Positions 16,531 through 26,198 of a DNA stretch of 64,000 bases are shown piece by piece. The notes below the pieces were generated by a model. That model was not told where the DNA came from. It ran no database searches and saw only the letters and a program-made list of their open reading frames with translations. Source of the stretch: Bog-950 sp964615305 (GTDB lineage Bacteria; Bacteroidota; Bacteroidia; Chitinophagales; LD1); assembly GCA_964615305.1 (NCBI GenBank), contig CAZTNA010000001.1:248001-312000 (forward strand). Direction: 5' to 3'. A program made the position numbers and the translations under genes. The stretch's first letter is position 1. Every line of letters begins with the position of its first letter.

Positions 16531-18603
16531 ATGTTCCGATTTTTTCTGATTGGTATATTATTTTTTGCTGCCTTACTTGCAAATGCACAGCATACAGAAC
16601 GTTGCGCCACCAACACTAAGTTGCAACAGATTTTTGCAGCAGATCCGGACGTCATTCAACGATTTTGGCAAAACGAAAATCAATTACAACAAATCATTGC
16701 TTCTAATTCTGATGGTGAAAGAAATATCATCATAACCATTCCGGTAGTATTTCATATTATTCATAGCGGTCAGCCGGTTGGTACAGGGTTGAACCTTTCG
16801 GTTGCGCAAATTCAGTCGCAGGTAGATGTTTTGAATGAATGTTTTCGGATGCGAAATACAGATACTGCTTTAATACCTTCGTGGTTTCAAGATAGAAAAG
16901 CAGATGTACAAATAGAATTTTGCTTAGCCACATACGACCCTAATGGTACGCTGGCCGCCACTCCGGGAATTACCCGCCACAATTATTCCAATACCAGCAA
17001 CTTCGATACAAACATAAAGCCCGCCACTCAATGGGACCCTTCCAAGTATCTCAACTTCTGGACCACTACACTTACCAACGGCATACTTGGCTATGGAACC
17101 ATTCCCGGTTTGTTTCCTATGAATCAGGATGGTGTAGTGCTTGATTACCGCAGAGTAGGTAAAGCGCCTGACAACCCAAATGCAGGTGTAAATGACCGCG
17201 GCAGAACAGCCGTGCATGAAGTAGGCCATTGGCTCGGGCTGTATCATACTTTTCAGGATAGTTGTGCCGGCATGACACCCCAAACATGCAACTTGCAAGG
17301 TGATTTTATTTGCGACACACCTCCGGAGAAAGAAGCCACTTACGGCTCACCGAATTTATTGCAGAATACTTGCAGCGAAACTCCGGTGGACGAGAAAGAT
17401 ATGTGGATGAACTACATGGATTATGTGGATGACAACCAAATGCACATGTTTACCAAAGACCAACACGCACGTATGCATGCCACACTTCTCGGTTTTCGTT
17501 CCGGTATTCTATCAAGTTTAGGATGTACCAACACGGCTGATATTTTTAATTATAGTGGTTCAGTGATAGATGCTTCTACTAATACAGGTGTGGCTTCTGC
17601 CAAGGTGTTGTTTGATGGGCAACAAGACTTTGAGACAGTTACAGATGCTAATGGAAATTTTACAATAAACAGTTTAATAGCCGGTAAATACGATGTGTAT
17701 GCAGGTAAGTGGGGCTATCGAACAAAACTTTTTTCGGTACATACACAATACCAGTTTGGTGTGCCCTCTATTCAAATTCCTATTGAGAGTCACCATTATT
17801 ACGATGACTTTCTTTTTGATTTTAACTGGAGTAATACAAGTGCATCATCAAGCGGCTTCTTTACAAGAGGAACTCCTTTTGGTACCAATTACAACGGAAG
17901 TTTTGCGGCTCCATATCTCGATATAGACGATGATTTTGGAGATAAATGCTTTGTAACCGGAAACGCAAACACTACCGATGCCGATAACGATGACGTAGAT
18001 AACGGCAATGTGAACTTGTTTTCGCCAGAGTTCGATTTAACGGGATACATAGATCCGTATGTTAGATATTATCGTTGGTTTTTTGATGGGGCTATCAATT
18101 CTAACACTCCGGACGATGCCCTAACGGTGAAGTTAAATAATGGTTCGCAACAAGTAACTATTGAAACAGTTTCTACCACTGCCAATGAATGGACGCAAAA
18201 GCAGTTTCGAATCAGCGATTTTATTACGCCAACCGCAAACATGCGTTTTATTGTAGAGGTAAGCGATTTTAGTTCCGGAAATCCAAACATAGTAGAAGGA
18301 GCACTCGATAAATTTGAAGTAATAGAATCTGCTGCGCTAAGTGCAGGTAACATAGAAGATCTGCAGTTTTCTGTTTACCCTAATCCTGCTTCTGCAATTG
18401 TAAGCGTGCAGTTTGAGTCAATTGCACACGCTGAGTTGAGTATTGTAAACATGCTTGGCGAAGTTGTGTGTACGCGTAAAATTGCCAATACTTACAGTGG
18501 GGTGGTTTCGCTGGACTTAAGCCAATACCCAAATGGTATTTACCTTCTGGCTATGCAAAACGAGAGTTCTAAAAAAGTGCAAAAAATTTCTCTACAGCAC
18601 TAA
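16531..18603 (+). CDS. secreted M43 (pappalysin-like) metalloprotease with T9SS sorting domain
   Basis: 690 residues. A signal peptide ends at ANAQ (about 20). The zinc motif HEVGHWLGLYH places His229, Glu230, His233 and His239, and MNYMDY is the Met-turn of metzincins; this is the M43B cytophagalysin/pappalysin pattern. A carboxypeptidase-regulatory-like beta domain follows at about 345-400 (SGSVIDASTNTGVASAKVLF). The C-terminus (from FSVYPNPAS) is a T9SS type A domain. It is predicted to be exported through Sec and T9SS and to degrade external protein. Confidence 0.88.
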   Translation: MFRFFLIGILFFAALLANAQHTERCATNTKLQQIFAADPDVIQRFWQNENQLQQIIASNSDGERNIIITIPVVFHIIHSGQPVGTGLNLSVAQIQSQVDVLNECFRMRNTDTALIPSWFQDRKADVQIEFCLATYDPNGTLAATPGITRHNYSNTSNFDTNIKPATQWDPSKYLNFWTTTLTNGILGYGTIPGLFPMNQDGVVLDYRRVGKAPDNPNAGVNDRGRTAVHEVGHWLGLYHTFQDSCAGMTPQTCNLQGDFICDTPPEKEATYGSPNLLQNTCSETPVDEKDMWMNYMDYVDDNQMHMFTKDQHARMHATLLGFRSGILSSLGCTNTADIFNYSGSVIDASTNTGVASAKVLFDGQQDFETVTDANGNFTINSLIAGKYDVYAGKWGYRTKLFSVHTQYQFGVPSIQIPIESHHYYDDFLFDFNWSNTSASSSGFFTRGTPFGTNYNGSFAAPYLDIDDDFGDKCFVTGNANTTDADNDDVDNGNVNLFSPEFDLTGYIDPYVRYYRWFFDGAINSNTPDDALTVKLNNGSQQVTIETVSTTANEWTQKQFRISDFITPTANMRFIVEVSDFSSGNPNIVEGALDKFEVIESAALSAGNIEDLQFSVYPNPASAIVSVQFESIAHAELSIVNMLGEVVCTRKIANTYSGVVSLDLSQYPNGIYLLAMQNESSKKVQKISLQH

Positions 18604-18678
18604 ACAACATTTCGGTTTAGGTGTCTGTGCTTTAGTTGGCACTTAAATTGAAAATTGCCTATTACTAAACTTATAGTT

Positions 18679-19209
18679 ATGCAGAAAACAATCGTGTTTC
18701 TTTTTGTGGCTTTTACTTTTGCTTCTTGCAAAAACCTTGTGCCTTATACCGATGCTATGAAAAAAAAATATAGCTGGGGTGAAAACGAAATAAAGCGTAT
18801 TCAGTTTTACCTGAGCCGCGAAGTTGTTTTGCAACGGCAAATAACTAACGGTTCTACAGAAATTGTCCAGGGGAAAATAAAAACAGTTAAGGGAAAGAAA
18901 GTGGATGAGATAATTATTCCGGCCGGCACCAAAGGAGTAGTAACCGATATCCCCCGGCAAGATAAACTGTTAGTGAGTTTCGAAGTAGGCGATGATCACT
19001 ATTTAAGCTTTGGGGTTAACCCGAATGCAACCGAAAAATACATGCTGCTGGCAAGCGACTGGAAAAATGAGATGGGACGTGTACATTATGCTGGCAACGA
19101 GTACTATACCGATCCGGATAGTAAGTATGCTTATCTATTAGTTGACTTGCGTAAGGTTGAAGATATGCAGATAAAACAACGAATAGCCAAAGGCCGGAAA
19201 GTTGAATGA
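18679..19209 (+). CDS. conserved Bacteroidota lipoprotein
   Basis: 176 residues from the ATG at 18679; the upstream TTG would spoil the signal peptide. The lipobox is TFASCKN (Cys near 16). The mature domain contains KYSWGENEIKRIQFYLSREVVLQR, IIPAGTKGVV and YLSFGVNP, a pattern I recall from hypothetical lipoproteins common in the phylum. It is mostly beta-stranded with no catalytic motif. Its role, presumably at the outer membrane, is unknown. Confidence 0.65.
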   Translation: MQKTIVFLFVAFTFASCKNLVPYTDAMKKKYSWGENEIKRIQFYLSREVVLQRQITNGSTEIVQGKIKTVKGKKVDEIIIPAGTKGVVTDIPRQDKLLVSFEVGDDHYLSFGVNPNATEKYMLLASDWKNEMGRVHYAGNEYYTDPDSKYAYLLVDLRKVEDMQIKQRIAKGRKVE

Positions 19210-19247
19210 GTTATTCATGGCTAAAGTTTTCAAATTAGCGCTACTAA

Positions 19248-19646
19248 ATGAAGAACAGTTTCGCAGCAACAATTTTTGTCTTAATTATGTTTGCTTTTTT
19301 CTCTTGTAAGAAAGATGTAAACAATCCTGATGATAAGTGGGTGGGTACTTACTTGGGAAATTTTCATCAGGTGGCAGGCTGTTACGGTTGTGTTCCTTAC
19401 CTCGACTCAATATTTACCGGTTTGTTTTATGTGCAAATGTTACAGACAGATACAATTGAAATAAAAAGACTGTACGATAGTTACGTTTGGCATTTTGCGG
19501 TGAATGATAGCAATGAGTACAGCCGATGGGGTTGTTGTACCGTGGGTGAATCGTTTTCGTTTCACGAGCCCGATAGTTTGATTTTTTATTACAGCAATGG
19601 TGGCAGTGGTGGATATTTTCGTGAAACTTTTGAAGGAAAAAAGTAA
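19248..19646 (+). CDS. putative small lipoprotein
   Basis: 132 residues. A signal peptide with lipobox FFSCKKD (Cys near 20) is followed by a short beta-rich domain with two cysteine pairs (GCYGC and GCC). It resembles no family I know. CAAATTAGCG lies 9 bases before the ATG and recurs before the SGNH hydrolase gene on the other strand. It is 11 bases from the FAH-family gene downstream. Confidence 0.55.
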   Translation: MKNSFAATIFVLIMFAFFSCKKDVNNPDDKWVGTYLGNFHQVAGCYGCVPYLDSIFTGLFYVQMLQTDTIEIKRLYDSYVWHFAVNDSNEYSRWGCCTVGESFSFHEPDSLIFYYSNGGSGGYFRETFEGKK

Positions 19647-19657
19647 AGCAAAAACGA

Positions 19658-20260
19658 ATGAAAATCATTTGTATTGGGCGTAATTACTCTGAACACGCCA
19701 AAGAACTAAAGAGCGAAGTGCCTGAAAAACCGGTTGTATTTTTAAAGCCTCAAACGGCATTGTTAAAAGGCAACAAACCGTTTTACTATCCCGAATGGAC
19801 TACTGATTTGCATTATGAAACAGAACTGGTTTTGAAAGTGTGCAAGCAGGGGAAATATATTGATGAAAAGTTTGCTCGAAAATATTTTGAGGAAGTAACC
19901 GTAGGTATAGATTTTACAGCACGTGATTTGCAGTCGCAGCAAAAAGCAAAAGGATTGCCCTGGGAAATTGCCAAAGCGTTTGATAACTCGGCTGTGGTAG
20001 GTGAGTTTAGAAAAGCTGATAGTACCGGCAACTTTGCCTTTTCCATGAACCTCAACGGCACAGAGGTTCAAAAAGGCAACACGGGCGATATGATTTTTGC
20101 TTTCGAGAAGATAATTGCCTACGCTTCGAAGTTCTTCACTCTGCAGACGGGCGATTTAATTTTTACAGGAACCCCAGCAGGGGTAGGTCCTGTAAAAATT
20201 GGTGACCGCTTAGAAGGATTTCTTGCCACCGAAAAGGTTTTCGATATTGAAGTTAAGTAA
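19658..20260 (+). CDS. fumarylacetoacetate hydrolase (FAH) family protein
   Basis: 200 residues, the compact single-domain form (FAHD1/YcgM-like) rather than the two-domain fumarylacetoacetase of about 420. It starts MKIICIGRNYSEHAKEL. Metal ligands are Glu54 and Glu56 in HYETEL and Asp85 in GIDFTARD; LPWEIAKAFDNSAVVG and FTGTPAGVGP are also typical. Such enzymes hydrolyse acylpyruvates or decarboxylate oxaloacetate. The tyrosine-degradation genes lie 1.2 kb away on the other strand, but this protein is not an obvious fumarylacetoacetase. Confidence 0.85.
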   Translation: MKIICIGRNYSEHAKELKSEVPEKPVVFLKPQTALLKGNKPFYYPEWTTDLHYETELVLKVCKQGKYIDEKFARKYFEEVTVGIDFTARDLQSQQKAKGLPWEIAKAFDNSAVVGEFRKADSTGNFAFSMNLNGTEVQKGNTGDMIFAFEKIIAYASKFFTLQTGDLIFTGTPAGVGPVKIGDRLEGFLATEKVFDIEVK

Positions 20261-20271
20261 CCGAATAAGAT

Positions 20272-21411
20272 CTACTGCTTCGAGTCAGCAAGTGATTTTG
20301 ATATTACCTCGGCAACTTTTTTTGCTCCGTTTTCATTAAAATGGCAGTCATCATAAAATACAGAAGTATCTTTGGCTAATTGGTTAGCCAGATCAACGAA
20401 CTTTACTCCCGGTTTGTTAACGCTAAAAATTTTTAAACGTTCGTTATAATCTGACATCGCCTTGTTCAAAACACGCGATGAGTAGTAAGCGCAATTGTTG
20501 CGCTCCTGAAAATTTCCAACGCCACCCATCCAGAGCAATGAATTTTCATAGCTATTCATTGAATCTTTATAAAGAGTACCCTGACTAACTAAAACAAGCT
20601 CTAAGTTTTGTTTTTGTGACTCCTTGTATATCAAATCAAGATTTTGCTCAAACTCTTTTAAAGCGTTAGCGAGGGCAGGAATAGAGTCTATTACTTTAGA
20701 AGTATTCATTCTGTAGTTGCGCCAACGTTTTAGTGTTTCTCCTCTGTCGTCTTGAATATTTTTCCATTCAACACCACTTGTTTGATGTAAGGTGTTTTGC
20801 AGTAACTGAAACAAGTTGAGTTTGCGCCACCATACATTTTGATGTTTGTTTGAAAGAAAAATTGCGTTCACCAACGAGTCTTCTACAGCTTTTGTAAATT
20901 CGAAATTGTTTTCAAATAGTGTATCGCGGCTTAGTCGTATCATCAAATCATTCAGCCCCACCATCATTATAACACCATTTATTTTGCCCAACTGTGGTGT
21001 ATAATACTTCAGGTGTAAATAGTTCTCTCGTGTAGTACAGCCACTTTTACCAATATTGCCAAACATTAAATGTTGGTTTGTGCTTTGAAGCATACTGCTC
21101 CATGTTTCATTATCGTCAAGGTAAAGGCACTCGGTAGTGCTGCCGCCAATGCATAAATATTTTTTTCGCGAATCGGTTCGAAACTCTTCTCCCCGAAAAC
21201 CCTGACTATTTATGGTGAACTTTGATTCACTGGAAATACCATAGAAAATAGTTGAATCCGGATGAAATGTATGTGAAAGATTTGGTTGCCAGACATGCAG
21301 TTTGTATGTTGGTGGCAAAAGAAAGTGCAATACAAGTTCAGCTGTAAAGAGAGAAAGCAGCACTGATAATAGCACCAGTGCTGCTTTCTGAATCTTGTTT
21401 TTGTATTTCAT
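20272..21411 (-). CDS. SGNH/GDSL-type hydrolase, membrane-anchored
   Basis: 379 residues. An N-terminal hydrophobic helix (about 10-30) serves as anchor or uncleaved signal. The SGNH blocks are visible: Ser91 in IGGSTTE, Gly in NIGKSG, Asn154 in GLND, and DDCHFNENG near the end for the Asp-x2-His pair. It would hydrolyse ester or acetyl groups in the periplasm; the substrate is unknown. It follows hppD by 31 bases on the same strand and may be co-transcribed. An 11-bp repeat duplicates its start region. Confidence 0.8.
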   Translation of the reverse strand: MKYKNKIQKAALVLLSVLLSLFTAELVLHFLLPPTYKLHVWQPNLSHTFHPDSTIFYGISSESKFTINSQGFRGEEFRTDSRKKYLCIGGSTTECLYLDDNETWSSMLQSTNQHLMFGNIGKSGCTTRENYLHLKYYTPQLGKINGVIMMVGLNDLMIRLSRDTLFENNFEFTKAVEDSLVNAIFLSNKHQNVWWRKLNLFQLLQNTLHQTSGVEWKNIQDDRGETLKRWRNYRMNTSKVIDSIPALANALKEFEQNLDLIYKESQKQNLELVLVSQGTLYKDSMNSYENSLLWMGGVGNFQERNNCAYYSSRVLNKAMSDYNERLKIFSVNKPGVKFVDLANQLAKDTSVFYDDCHFNENGAKKVAEVISKSLADSKQ

Positions 21412-21443
21412 CCGCTAATTTGCTAGCCGACACATCCGCTAAT
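21409..21443 (-). repeat. 11-bp direct repeat duplicating a start-codon context
   Basis: ATTAGCGGATG (minus strand) occurs at 21433-21443, beginning at the hppD stop codon, and again at 21409-21419, where its ATG is the SGNH hydrolase start. The first copy begins a six-codon frame that stops just before the second. Confidence 0.7.
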
Positions 21444-22573
21444 CATAAATTTCCTCTCAACTCCTGTTCGCGCTCTATTGACTCGAACAAAGCTTTAAAA
21501 TTTCCTTTCCCGAAACTTTTTGCTCCACACCTTTGAATAATTTCATAGAAAACTGTGGGCCTATCTTCCACCGGTTTAGTAAAAAGTTGAAGTAAATAAC
21601 CTTCATCGTCACGGTCAACGAGTATGTTTAGCTTTTTAATGGCTTCTACATCTTCGTTTATTTTGCCCACTCTATCCCAAACATCATCGTAATAATTTTC
21701 GGGAACGTAAAGAAATTCTACGCCCCTTGCTCTTAGTTCAGTTACGGTAGAAATGATATCATCAGTAGCCACCGCAATATGCTGGCATCCGGCTCCTTTA
21801 TAGAACTCAATGTACTCTTCAATTTGGCTTTTCTTTTTTCCTTCAGCAGGTTCGTTTATCGGAAACTTAATATAACCGTTTCCATTACTTACCACCTTGC
21901 TCATTAACGCTGAGTACTCTGTTGAAATATCTTTATCGTCAAAAGTCAGCAGAAGTTTAAACCCCATTACCTCTTCGTAGAATTTAACCCACTCGTTCAT
22001 GTGCCCAAGTTCAACATTGCCCACGCAGTGGTCAACGTACTTTAGCCCTACCGGTTTAACCGGTACCGTAGCTTTCTTATCTACAAAGCCGGGTAAAAAT
22101 GCACCTTTATAGTTTTTTCGCTCTACAAATTTATGTATGGTTTCTCCATACGTTTTAATTGCGCTTATAACCACTTCACCGTGCTCATCTTTATAAACTG
22201 TTGGCTCCATTGTGGCTATACCGCCACGCTTGGTTGTTTCTGCAAAACTCTTCCGCGCATCATCTACCCAAAGAGCTAACACTTTTACACCATCGCCATG
22301 TTGTAATACATGTTTCGAAACTTCATGGTCGGGTGAAAGTGCAGTGGTTAGCACCAAGCGAATTTTGCCTTGTTGCAACACATAACTGGCTTTATCGCGC
22401 ACACCGGTTTCCGGACCTGCATAAGCTATTAATTCGTACCCCCACGCACTTTGGTAATAGTATGCGCTCTGTTTTGCATTACCACAATAAAATTCAATGT
22501 GGTCGGTGCCATTCAGCGGCAGAAAATCCTCCGCTGTTTTGTTCTTATTTTTTTCGACTGTTAAACTTTCCAT
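21443..22573 (-). CDS. hppD: 4-hydroxyphenylpyruvate dioxygenase
   Basis: A 376-residue VOC-superfamily enzyme that converts 4-hydroxyphenylpyruvate to homogentisate in tyrosine degradation. The iron ligands are His182 (KYVDHCVGN), His265 (GCQHIAVAT) and Glu344 (VFYEIIQRCG). The C-terminal GAKSFGKGNFKALFESIE helix is the family lid. It lies 15 bases after hmgA on the same strand, so the two form an operon that carries out consecutive steps. Homogentisate could also feed pyomelanin-like pigment. Confidence 0.95.
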   Translation of the reverse strand: MESLTVEKNKNKTAEDFLPLNGTDHIEFYCGNAKQSAYYYQSAWGYELIAYAGPETGVRDKASYVLQQGKIRLVLTTALSPDHEVSKHVLQHGDGVKVLALWVDDARKSFAETTKRGGIATMEPTVYKDEHGEVVISAIKTYGETIHKFVERKNYKGAFLPGFVDKKATVPVKPVGLKYVDHCVGNVELGHMNEWVKFYEEVMGFKLLLTFDDKDISTEYSALMSKVVSNGNGYIKFPINEPAEGKKKSQIEEYIEFYKGAGCQHIAVATDDIISTVTELRARGVEFLYVPENYYDDVWDRVGKINEDVEAIKKLNILVDRDDEGYLLQLFTKPVEDRPTVFYEIIQRCGAKSFGKGNFKALFESIEREQELRGNL

Positions 22574-22588
22574 TGTTTCTGTTTTAAG

Positions 22589-23746
22589 TTATTCAACCCA
22601 TGAGCGATAATAGCTACCATCTTCAATTTTCAAAGCATCTTCAGTAATGCAAAGAGGTTTAAATGTATCTACCATTACAGCTAACTCTTTTGTTTCTTCT
22701 TTTCCAATAGATTTTTCTACTGCGCCCGGATGAGGGCCATGCGGAATACCTATAGGATGTAATGTCATCATGCCTCGCTCAACATGTTTACGGCTCATAA
22801 AGTCTCCATCAACATAGTAAAGTAGCTCATCGCTATCTACATTGCTATGGTGATACGGTGCAGGAATTGCCTGTGGGTGATAGTCATACTTGCGCGGCAC
22901 AAATGAACAAATTACAAAGTTATGTGCCTCGAATGTTTGATGAATAGGTGGTGGCAAATGTACCCGCCCTGTAATGGGTTCAAAATCGTGTATCGAAAAA
23001 ATGTACGGGTAGTGATTGCCATCCCAACCAATGGCTCCAAAAGGATGTGCGGCATAGTGATAAGGATGTAGAAAACCTTGTTTTTTAATATACACAAGAA
23101 AGTCGCCTTTTCTGTCAGTAGTGGATAAATTTTGAGGTGCCCTGATATCCCGTTCGCAGAATGGAGAATGCTCCAGCAACTGGCCGTATTCGTTGCGGTA
23201 TCGTTTTGGGTACTGAATAGGGGAGAAAGACTCTACAATAAACAGGCGGTTGTTCTTGTTGGAAAACTCCATTTGATAAATAGTACCGCGCGGGATTACA
23301 ATGTAATCACCATAGCCAAATTTCAACTCTCCGAATATTGATTTCATTACACCGCTGCCTTCGTGAACAAATATCACTTCATCTGCATCGCTGTTTTTAT
23401 AATAATACCCCTTAGTAGATTTTTGAGGTGCCGCCAACACTACGTGTACATCATTGTTTACTAGAACCGGAACTCTCGATTTTAGATAGTCTTCTGTTGG
23501 TTGTATCTTGAACCCTTTGTAGCAACGGTTTTGCATATTGTTGCTTAAAGCAATTTTTGGATTTACGTCAATGGGTTCATCTATCTTCTTTACCAGAGTT
23601 GGCGGATGACAGTGGTATATGAGTGAGTACACACTGTGAAAACCTTCTGTGCTTACAAGTTCTTCGCTGTATAGCCCACCCTTTGGTTTTTTGAACTGGG
23701 TGTGGCGTTTATGTGGAATTTTACCACGTTTTTGATAGTGAGGCAT
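22589..23746 (-). CDS. hmgA: homogentisate 1,2-dioxygenase
   Basis: A 385-residue cupin-type enzyme opening the ring of homogentisate. The PFGAIGWDGNHYPYIFSIHDF and PYHHSNVDSDELLYY segments and LHPIGIPHGPHPG are diagnostic. His300 and His336 match two iron ligands of the human enzyme; the carboxylate ligand position (human Glu341) falls on Asp306, with Glu307 beside it. The protein is shorter than the human enzyme (about 445). It is first in an operon with hppD. The reaction's later partner, fumarylacetoacetase, is not recognised in the window. Confidence 0.92.
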   Translation of the reverse strand: MPHYQKRGKIPHKRHTQFKKPKGGLYSEELVSTEGFHSVYSLIYHCHPPTLVKKIDEPIDVNPKIALSNNMQNRCYKGFKIQPTEDYLKSRVPVLVNNDVHVVLAAPQKSTKGYYYKNSDADEVIFVHEGSGVMKSIFGELKFGYGDYIVIPRGTIYQMEFSNKNNRLFIVESFSPIQYPKRYRNEYGQLLEHSPFCERDIRAPQNLSTTDRKGDFLVYIKKQGFLHPYHYAAHPFGAIGWDGNHYPYIFSIHDFEPITGRVHLPPPIHQTFEAHNFVICSFVPRKYDYHPQAIPAPYHHSNVDSDELLYYVDGDFMSRKHVERGMMTLHPIGIPHGPHPGAVEKSIGKEETKELAVMVDTFKPLCITEDALKIEDGSYYRSWVE

Positions 23747-23772
23747 AGAATACGTTTAGTGATTAAAATTAA

Positions 23773-23803
23773 AAGTTTGGTGGCATAGTGAATTGCCAAA
23801 CTT
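23773..23803 (-). terminator. probable terminator of the PBP gene
   Basis: On the minus strand, AAGTTTGG (23796-23803) pairs with CCAAACTT (23773-23780), followed by TTTTAATTTT. It lies between the PBP stop and the hmgA start. Confidence 0.45.
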
Positions 23804-23858
23804 ACTTCAAACCTATCCGAAATTTTGTATAGTAGAAACTGAGTTTAATTAGTAAAGC

Positions 23859-26087
23859 CTACTCATACTCGCTGCCTTGAGGTTTACCCGCATTTACCTG
23901 GCTAAACTTACCACAGTCCATCTCAATGTTTAGTTTTTCTTCGGGTTCTGCAAAGCGGCTATTGGGGCTAATCTCATTTTTGAAGTGGAGACTATCTGAG
24001 TAAACTTTTGCAAAAAAATTTGCCCAAACAGGTAGTGCTGTGCTAGCGCCTTGCCCGTTTTCCATACTATGAAACCGAACATACCTATCATCGCAACCCG
24101 TCCAGCTGCCGGCAATTAAATCAGGCGTGCAGCCTATAAACCAACCGTCTGAATAGTTTTGGGTGGTTCCTGTTTTGCCAAGCATATCACCGGGTAGTTT
24201 CCAACGGTACCGAAGGCGAGCTGCTGTGCCGCCAGAGATAACACTACGAAGCATCTCTACCATTACGTAAGTGGTTTGTTCATCGAGTGCCTCGTTTTTG
24301 TTAGCCACAAAGTCCTGCAATACGTTTCCATTGCGATCTTCAATACGAGTAATAAAGAGGGGTTCAACATGCGTGCCGCTGTTAGCATAAGTGGTGTATG
24401 CACCTACCATTTCGAACAGCGATATATCAGCAGAGCCAAGACAGATAGACGGTTGTTCCGGCACTTCGCTTTTTACACCCATAGTTTTCACTAAACTAAC
24501 CACTGCCTGCGGTCCAATTTCATGCATGAGATATGCAGTAACCGAGTTGATTGAATTGGCTAAAGCTTTACGCAATGTTAGTGTGCCACCGTATTTCCCA
24601 TCGCTATTACGAGGCGTCCAATCTTGTAATAGACCAAAGCGTGGATCGCTTGCCTCGAAAGTTACCGGTTGATTAGGAACTGAAAAACATGGAGAATATC
24701 CTTTATCACGAATTGCTACTGTATAAACAAAAGGCTTGAATGTAGAACCGATCTGCCGCTTGGTGTTGATGTTTACATGGTCGTACTTAAAGTATTTGTA
24801 ATTGACACCGCCCACCCATGCGCGAACAAAACCTGATTGAGGGTCAACGGCCAGAAAACCATTTTGCAAAATCATTCGGTGATAGCGGATAGAATCATAA
24901 GGACTCATCACCGTATCTTTTTCTCCACCATCATAACTGAAAATTTTCATGGCAATTGGTGTCTTCATTACCTTTTCAATTTCAGCTTCGCTCTTGCCTT
25001 GCTTCTTCATTTCTTTGTAGCGGTCGCTGTGTGTGTAGATAGCCTTCCACTCTCCAGGAAAATCTTTCCAGGGGTCTTTACCCTTCCAGAAGTTAAAAAA
25101 TTTGGTTTGTGTTGTCTTTAGGTGCTCGTACTGTGCCTCCTCGGCATAGCGCTGCAAGCGCGAATCAATGGTGGTGTAAATGCGCAAGCCGTCTTTGTAC
25201 ACATTATATTCCTTGCCATCGGGTTTCTTATGTGTTTTGCACCAATCCTTCATCCACAAGCGCAGATATTCGCGAAAGTATGGCGCACTGCCTTCGTTTT
25301 GCGTATCAGGATTAAAGTTGAGAACAATCTTTTTCTTGCTGATAGAATCGTATTGTTTTTCGGTAATAAACTTGTAACGCATTAACTGGTGAAGCACCAC
25401 ATTTCTGCGATTGGTAGATGCTTCGGTGCGCGAGCGCGGGTTGTATTGTGACGGTGCTTTAAGCATACCTACTAACACAGCGGCTTCTTCGATTTTTAAT
25501 GAATCAACGGGTTTGCCGAAATAAACGTAAGAGGCGGATTTAATTCCAAATGCATTATCGCTAAATGGCACAGTGTTCAGATACATGGCCATTATTTCTT
25601 CCTTGGTATAAGCACGCTCCAGTTTTACGGCTATAATCCATTCTTTGAGTTTGCGAAAAACAAGCTCTAGTTTGTTGAGGCGCTCACGCGGAAAAAGATT
25701 TTTTGCCAACTGCTGTGTAATGGTGCTTCCTCCACCACCTCCATCGCTGCCTGCTAAACCCTTTAATACACGTAACAAAGCGCGAAGGTCAACGCCCGTG
25801 TGATTGAAGTAGCGAATGTCCTCAGTGGCTAGCAGTGCATTTTTTAAATTGGCGTTTATGTTTTCAAAGCCAATGTTGCTGCGGTTTTCTAAATAAAATC
25901 TTCCTATTACCTGTGCATCGGTAGAAATTACTTCTGTGGAAAGAGCGCTGTTGGGATTTTCTAACTCCTGAAACGAAGGCATGTAGCCCATGAATCCTTT
26001 GGCTATTAACCAAAATAATGCTGCCACAAACAGTAATCCTCCAACGAAAATAGACCAGAAGCTGAAATAAAGTTTTTTGTTCTTCAC
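23859..26087 (-). CDS. class A penicillin-binding protein (PBP1A family)
   Basis: 742 residues, a bifunctional peptidoglycan synthase. One N-terminal membrane helix (about 10-30) is followed by a GT51 transglycosylase domain with catalytic Glu89 in ATEDIRYFNHTGVD and GGSTITQQLAKN, then a transpeptidase domain with the nucleophile near Ser448 in GSTFKP, SIN in the second motif, and KTGT near 640. It polymerises glycan and cross-links peptides in the periplasm. The start is a GTG (MKNKKLYFSF); no better ATG is in frame. Transcribed alone. Confidence 0.92.
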   Translation of the reverse strand: MKNKKLYFSFWSIFVGGLLFVAALFWLIAKGFMGYMPSFQELENPNSALSTEVISTDAQVIGRFYLENRSNIGFENINANLKNALLATEDIRYFNHTGVDLRALLRVLKGLAGSDGGGGGSTITQQLAKNLFPRERLNKLELVFRKLKEWIIAVKLERAYTKEEIMAMYLNTVPFSDNAFGIKSASYVYFGKPVDSLKIEEAAVLVGMLKAPSQYNPRSRTEASTNRRNVVLHQLMRYKFITEKQYDSISKKKIVLNFNPDTQNEGSAPYFREYLRLWMKDWCKTHKKPDGKEYNVYKDGLRIYTTIDSRLQRYAEEAQYEHLKTTQTKFFNFWKGKDPWKDFPGEWKAIYTHSDRYKEMKKQGKSEAEIEKVMKTPIAMKIFSYDGGEKDTVMSPYDSIRYHRMILQNGFLAVDPQSGFVRAWVGGVNYKYFKYDHVNINTKRQIGSTFKPFVYTVAIRDKGYSPCFSVPNQPVTFEASDPRFGLLQDWTPRNSDGKYGGTLTLRKALANSINSVTAYLMHEIGPQAVVSLVKTMGVKSEVPEQPSICLGSADISLFEMVGAYTTYANSGTHVEPLFITRIEDRNGNVLQDFVANKNEALDEQTTYVMVEMLRSVISGGTAARLRYRWKLPGDMLGKTGTTQNYSDGWFIGCTPDLIAGSWTGCDDRYVRFHSMENGQGASTALPVWANFFAKVYSDSLHFKNEISPNSRFAEPEEKLNIEMDCGKFSQVNAGKPQGSEYE

Positions 26088-26143
26088 GCGGTGAATTTAA
26101 AAAACGAGGAATAGGAGGGAGAGAACTCGGATGTCTTTACCGC

Positions 26144-26171
26144 AAAAAAAAAGCCCCCCTAAGCGGGAAGC
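26144..26171 (-). terminator. Rho-independent terminator of the beta-helix lipoprotein gene
   Basis: On the minus strand a 7-bp stem (GCTTCCC with GGGGGGC, two G-U pairs) and a 6-base loop precede nine T. Confidence 0.75.
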
Positions 26172-26198
26172 CCTTTTACTCTTTCTATGATGTGTGTG

